Shown one piece after another: positions 5,820 to 6,390 of a stretch of DNA of 6,390 nucleotides (its first letter is position 1; each line of letters opens with the position of its first letter). This DNA is from Nitrospiraceae bacterium (lineage in GTDB: Bacteria; Nitrospirota; Thermodesulfovibrionia; Thermodesulfovibrionales; Dissulfurispiraceae), in the NCBI GenBank assembly GCA_003170655.1, contig PMYY01000128.1, positions 9,881 through 16,270 on the forward strand, written 5' to 3'. Under the pieces are notes generated by a model. That model ran no database searches. It was not told the origin of the DNA and was given only the letters and a program-made list of their open reading frames with translations. A program made the translations under genes and the position numbers.

Positions 5820-6390
5820 GACCTTCCTTCAATTTCCGCCCTGCAAGGAATGCGGCGGCAGGCATGGCCCTCTTCCCCTCGGGCTGAAGTTCTTCCACAA
5901 GCAGGAGACCTTTCGATGTTCCAACGACCAACGTGCCTCCGGAGGCCTTTTCGATCCTTCCGGGCTCGCCGTTGCCGGCTATTGCGCGCACCTTGGTTAT
6001 CTTTATCCGCTCCCGCCCGAGGCCGCATACCGCGGATGGCCAGGGATTCATACCCCTGACAAAAAAAGCGAGTTCTTCCGCGCTTCTCCGCCAGTCGATC
6101 TTTCCGTCCTCTTTCCTGAGGGGCGGCGCAAGACTGGCATCTCCAGCCTGAGGGATCGGCTTGACACATCCTGACCTTATCCCTTTGAGCGTTTCGATCA
6201 GCGTCTTTGCCCCTAGATCCGCAAGCCTCTCAAAAAGCGTTGCCGAATTATCATTCTCGTCAATCTCAAGGGTTGACTGGAGCAGGATGTCTCCCGTATC
6301 CAAGCCCTCATCCATCAGCATGGTCGTAACACCCGTCATCTTCTCGGCCTTAAGCAGAGACCACTGTATCGGCGCTGCTCCGCGGTATTT
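5803..6390 (-). CDS. fmt: Methionyl-tRNA formyltransferase, 3' part (N-terminus beyond window edge)
   Basis: Transfers a formyl group from 10-formyltetrahydrofolate to the amino group of initiator Met-tRNA in the cytoplasm. The reading frame is open to the window edge and gives 195 residues plus a TAG stop at 5805-5803; the Met codon at 6339 is internal. The fragment opens with YRGAAPIQW and runs into GVTTMLMDEGLDTGDIL, the family's conserved block. By alignment from memory with E. coli Fmt, the D of GLD (fragment residue 31) matches catalytic Asp144. The Asn106 and His108 equivalents would lie a few residues upstream, outside the window. The C-terminal tRNA-binding domain is present, with DGKIDW, VRGMNPWPSAV and the closing LQPEGKRAMPAAAFLAGRKL block, so the 3' end looks intact. 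The last 17 bases overlap the start of the DUF116 gene. Confidence 0.96.
   Translation of the reverse strand, partial: KYRGAAPIQWSLLKAEKMTGVTTMLMDEGLDTGDILLQSTLEIDENDNSATLFERLADLGAKTLIETLKGIRSGCVKPIPQAGDASLAPPLRKEDGKIDWRRSAEELAFFVRGMNPWPSAVCGLGRERIKITKVRAIAGNGEPGRIEKASGGTLVVGTSKGLLLVEELQPEGKRAMPAAAFLAGRKLKEGHEKFS

Larger units (their letters stand above)
1127..6390 (-). other. Single tightly packed operon with overlapping stop/start junctions
   Basis: Junctions in transcription order: fmt/DUF116 overlap 17 bases, DUF116/rsmB gap 14, rsmB/PASTA overlap 4 (ATGA), PASTA/rpe overlap 4 (GTGA), rpe/TPR overlap 1 (TAATG), TPR/phosphatidyltransferase overlap 1 (TAATG), and phosphatidyltransferase/DUF512 overlap 11. 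No space exists for a conventional internal terminator or promoter. Co-transcription and translational coupling are therefore inferred. The operon's own promoter and terminator must lie outside the window, and the DUF512 gene below 1137 belongs to the same unit. Confidence 0.85.

Noticed and set aside
5788..6174. 128-codon plus-strand frame crossing the fmt/DUF116 junction
   Set aside because: Antisense to two genes with strong family motifs, with no ribosome site or domain of its own.
6337..6339. ATG as a possible start of a short fmt
   Set aside because: The frame continues upstream to the window edge with the conserved YRGAAPIQW motif, so this Met is internal.

Overview
The window is a fully coding stretch in which every gene lies on the minus strand. 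It holds eight consecutive genes, two of them cut by the window edges, with no intergenic gap longer than 14 bases. In transcription order (high to low coordinates) they are: fmt (3' part), a DUF116 cysteine-rich protein, rsmB, a membrane-anchored PASTA protein, rpe, an eight-repeat TPR protein, a CDP-alcohol phosphatidyltransferase (PgsA/cardiolipin-synthase superfamily), and a PDZ plus radical-SAM protein of the DUF512 family (5' part). I see no RNA gene, mobile element, CRISPR array, terminator or convincing promoter.

The organism is a bacterium of moderate GC content. The string fmt / DUF116 / rsmB / PASTA / rpe suggests the broad group of Nitrospirota and former Deltaproteobacteria. This is inferred from gene content and from general knowledge of gene order in these groups; the sequence alone cannot fix the taxon.

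Region 3946-6390 is a translation block. Fmt formylates the initiator Met-tRNA and RsmB methylates 16S rRNA at C967. Between them sits DUF116, a protein of unknown role with seven cysteines, including a CxxCxxC cluster. Region 2781-3949 carries the PASTA protein and ribulose-phosphate 3-epimerase. Region 1127-2781 carries the TPR scaffold and a membrane phospholipid synthase. Region 1-1137 is the DUF512 protein, whose last residues lie beyond the window.

Six of the seven junctions overlap: 17, 4, 4, 1, 1 and 11 bases. The seventh (DUF116 to rsmB) has a 14-base gap. This is the structure of one translationally coupled operon whose promoter and terminator both lie outside the window. The known genes are housekeeping. 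The parts worth attention are the three uncharacterised proteins (DUF116, the TPR protein and DUF512) and the stand-alone PASTA protein. I found no evidence of an exotic mobile or defence system.
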